Assembly (NCBI GenBank): GCA_963835885.1
Contig: CAWIHF010000017.1
Span: 124,001 to 188,000, forward strand
DNA from: Roseiarcus sp963835885
GTDB taxonomy: Bacteria; Pseudomonadota; Alphaproteobacteria; Rhizobiales; Beijerinckiaceae
Length of the DNA stretch: 64,000 nt
Direction: 5' to 3'
The translations under genes were made by a program, and so were the position numbers. The notes beneath the pieces were generated by a model. The model made no database searches, was not told the origin of the DNA, and worked only from the letters and a program-made list of their open reading frames with translations. Below are positions 62,321-64,000 of this stretch, piece by piece (position 1 is the stretch's first letter; the number at the start of each line of letters is the position of its first letter).

Positions 62321-63940
62321 TCAAGCGGCTGCCACAAGGTCAACGACGCGTTGGATGGCGGTATCGGCGCGGTGATAGGCGGCTTCGAGCCGGCTGTTGG
62401 GACGGTGCTGCGGGTCTGGCTGGTGATGGAAGCGGCTGTTGGCGAGCGGCCCGCAGAGGCGCTTGTGGAAGAACAGGAAGAGCAGGGCCACCTGGATGCC
62501 TTTTTGCGTGAGGCGGTAGGCGTAGCGTGAGCCGTCGCGCTCGATGAGGCCATGCCCTTTGAGCTTGCGCAGGTCGTAGCGCAGCTGGTTGAGGCCGTAT
62601 GTCTTCTCTGAGAGATCAAAAGTGGTGAGGACGGCGTGGTGGATTTGCCGGGCCGTCCAGCCACCGACCTGAGGGCCGCCGTGGAGGAGAACCTCGAACA
62701 AGCGCACGACGCGCGCCTCATGGATCTTGAGGCCGGGATAGCGGACGGCGCCGACGGTGATCGGGCGGGCAAGGCGCTGGAGGAGGGGAAAGTCGACGTG
62801 GCTGTTGAGCCATTCGGCCTGGAAGCCGGCGAAGCGGTCGGTGATCGCCTGGAAGGTTGTGCGTACGGCGTCGAGATGGTCGAGCCCCTTCCTCAGGCCG
62901 AAGTCGTTGAGGTTGTTTGAGACCAGCTCGTTGCGCAGGAAGGTCGAGAACTTCTCGTACTGCTTCAGGAAGGCGCTCTTGAAGTAGGCGCGGAAGGCAT
63001 GATGGCCGTGCTCGATCTGGTCGATGACCGTGGCCAGCTTGCCGCGCATGCGGCGATTGAGCCGCGTGCCGAAGATCGCAGCGATCTTGTCGGCGCCGAG
63101 CCGCCACAGGCCGAGCTCGCAGCTGCGCTCGAACAGCTTATGGATGGGAAAGTGGCGCTTGAAGATGAAGTTGCGGCAATACTCGACCTGCGAGATGGCG
63201 TAGAGGCGTGACAGTTTGATCTGGGCGCGCTCCTTCTTCGAGAACTTTGGTCCGAGGATCAGCGTCCAGTAGTCGAGCCGCCGGCGGATGATGTCCGGGC
63301 TCAGCCGATCGGCCGCCGTCTGCAGCGCCGCCGGATCGGCGACGGCAAGGAAGGCGTTGTCATGCTTGCGGAAGCCGATCCCGGCCCGCTTCAGCTCTTG
63401 CTCGATGAAGCTGTGACCGTTCAGGTAATAGGTGGTCTGGAACGGGAAGAACGAGGCCACCCGCAGAACCATCGGCCCGAGCACCTCGTCGCGGATGTAG
63501 AAGTAGTAGTGCGTGAAGCGGCTGCGCTGATGCGCGAGGATGCGGTAATGCGGGTCCTTGCTCGGATATTTCGGCAGGCTGACGCGGTAGGTCGGCCCTT
63601 GCTCCATGCTCTTGAAGATGAAGTAGACACCGTACGCGTCGCGCCGCGCCATCCGATGTAGCCAAGGCAGCACGTGGTCCTCCTTGCGCACCCCCTTCTC
63701 GGCCCACTCGATCGGGATCGAATGATTGCGCGCATAGGCTTCCACCCAGCGCTGATAGTCGTTCGTCCGCTGGCTCAGCGCCTCCTTGCTGACCTCGGCG
63801 ACGCCGACGATGTCGCGGAAGAAGTGCACCACCAGCTCCGGCCGCGACAGCGCCGTCAGATAGCCGTGAATGACAATCCGATCGAAGCAGTGATAGACGA
63901 AGACCAGGAACTCGCCGAACAGCTTGGTGAAGACGTCCAT
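62321..63940 (-). CDS. Large uncharacterised protein, multi-copy accessory family
   Basis: 539 residues from ATG 63940 (MDVFTKLFGEFLVFVYHCFD). No catalytic signature I can name. Distinctive segments: IEWAEKGVRKEDHVLPWLHR, YFIFKSMEQGPTYRVSLPKY, RSRFTHYYFYIRDEVLGPMV, FRKHDNAFLAVADPAALQTA and RNFIFKRHFPIHKLFERSCE. The C-terminal 110 residues look like a winged helix (LRYDLRKLKGHGLIERDGSR). No signal peptide. I recall similar proteins occurring in many, often multi-copy, genomic settings, which hints at a mobile-element origin; no terminal repeats are visible here. Intact frame. Confidence 0.7.
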   Translation of the reverse strand: MDVFTKLFGEFLVFVYHCFDRIVIHGYLTALSRPELVVHFFRDIVGVAEVSKEALSQRTNDYQRWVEAYARNHSIPIEWAEKGVRKEDHVLPWLHRMARRDAYGVYFIFKSMEQGPTYRVSLPKYPSKDPHYRILAHQRSRFTHYYFYIRDEVLGPMVLRVASFFPFQTTYYLNGHSFIEQELKRAGIGFRKHDNAFLAVADPAALQTAADRLSPDIIRRRLDYWTLILGPKFSKKERAQIKLSRLYAISQVEYCRNFIFKRHFPIHKLFERSCELGLWRLGADKIAAIFGTRLNRRMRGKLATVIDQIEHGHHAFRAYFKSAFLKQYEKFSTFLRNELVSNNLNDFGLRKGLDHLDAVRTTFQAITDRFAGFQAEWLNSHVDFPLLQRLARPITVGAVRYPGLKIHEARVVRLFEVLLHGGPQVGGWTARQIHHAVLTTFDLSEKTYGLNQLRYDLRKLKGHGLIERDGSRYAYRLTQKGIQVALLFLFFHKRLCGPLANSRFHHQPDPQHRPNSRLEAAYHRADTAIQRVVDLVAAA

Positions 63941-64000
63941 CGCTTCGCCTCCCGCAACGGTCGATCCAAACCAGATCGGGCAAAGCTATGCGCAACCGTC

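Noticed and set aside
1..64000. CRISPR array or cas genes.
   Set aside because: No regularly spaced repeats of 25-40 bp were found; the only direct repeat pair (48 bp near 45.2 kb) has two copies and no Cas neighbours.
1..64000. tRNA or rRNA genes as integration sites.
   Set aside because: No cloverleaf or rRNA sequence was recognised near the integrases or elsewhere.

Overview
GC-rich accessory DNA of an alphaproteobacterium, most likely of the order Hyphomicrobiales. That placement is an inference from gene families (a trifunctional Ser/Thr kinase-ATPase, SphA plus arylsulfatases, AqpS-type arsenic genes, an imu-like GC-rich codon style) and from the insertion sequences present. No ribosomal RNA, tRNA or core ribosomal gene is present to confirm it.

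Layout. 0-10.4 kb: a decayed kinase/ATPase gene, then an adenylate cyclase truncated by an ISAs1 element. That element is itself split by two tandem group II introns lying antisense to the transposase. Next comes a hypothetical gene whose middle 126 bp is inverted between 8-bp inverted repeats. 10.4-13.9 kb: a compact minus-strand operon (TerC, LysE, 2-keto-3-deoxygluconate kinase, LysE, small protein). 14.0-23.3 kb: a sulfatase locus of three arylsulfatases, a Tat-exported HAD hydrolase, a DUF gene and an SphA fragment, divergent from an AraC regulator; several members carry nonsense or frameshift lesions. 23.7-33.6 kb: PHB-depolymerase-like esterase, alpha/beta hydrolase, HCCA isomerase with an SDR, a desaturase-lysoplasmalogenase fusion next to a LysR gene, an SDR, an Nramp transporter and a slipin. 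33.6-35.1 kb: two toxin-antitoxin pairs (ParDE, YefM/YoeB) and a ParE remnant. 35.3-40.5 kb: a CXXCH protein, an MFS transporter cut off from its start by IS1595, PadR, DoxX and the chromate transporter ChrA, with a shared candidate operator. 40.8-45.1 kb: RmlD-like reductase, cysteine desulfurase, alpha/beta hydrolase and RNase D. 45.6-51.2 kb: restriction-methylase fragment and IS91/integrase modules, one invaded by a second copy of a group II intron. 51.3-54.6 kb: arsR-arsM-arsC-aqpS-arsC with no ArsB/Acr3 pump. 54.9-64 kb: a wrecked DUF433/PIN-like toxin pair, glycosyltransferase, moaC-moeA, an IS66 with a perfect 8-bp target duplication, a DUF6883/DUF4926 pair and a 539-residue uncharacterised protein.

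The dominant impression is of decay. Roughly twenty genes carry frameshifts, in-frame stops, deletions or truncations beside about thirty apparently intact ones. Nonsense changes, a 10-bp tandem duplication, a micro-inversion and IS junctions look biological. Single-base indels in genes such as moeA, arsC and doxX could also be assembly errors, and raw reads would be needed to tell. The most unusual observations are the intragenic micro-inversion, the tandem introns with a second near-identical copy 39 kb away in inverted orientation, the IS91/integrase units with repeated hairpins over the integrase ribosome-binding site, and the desaturase-lysoplasmalogenase fusion.
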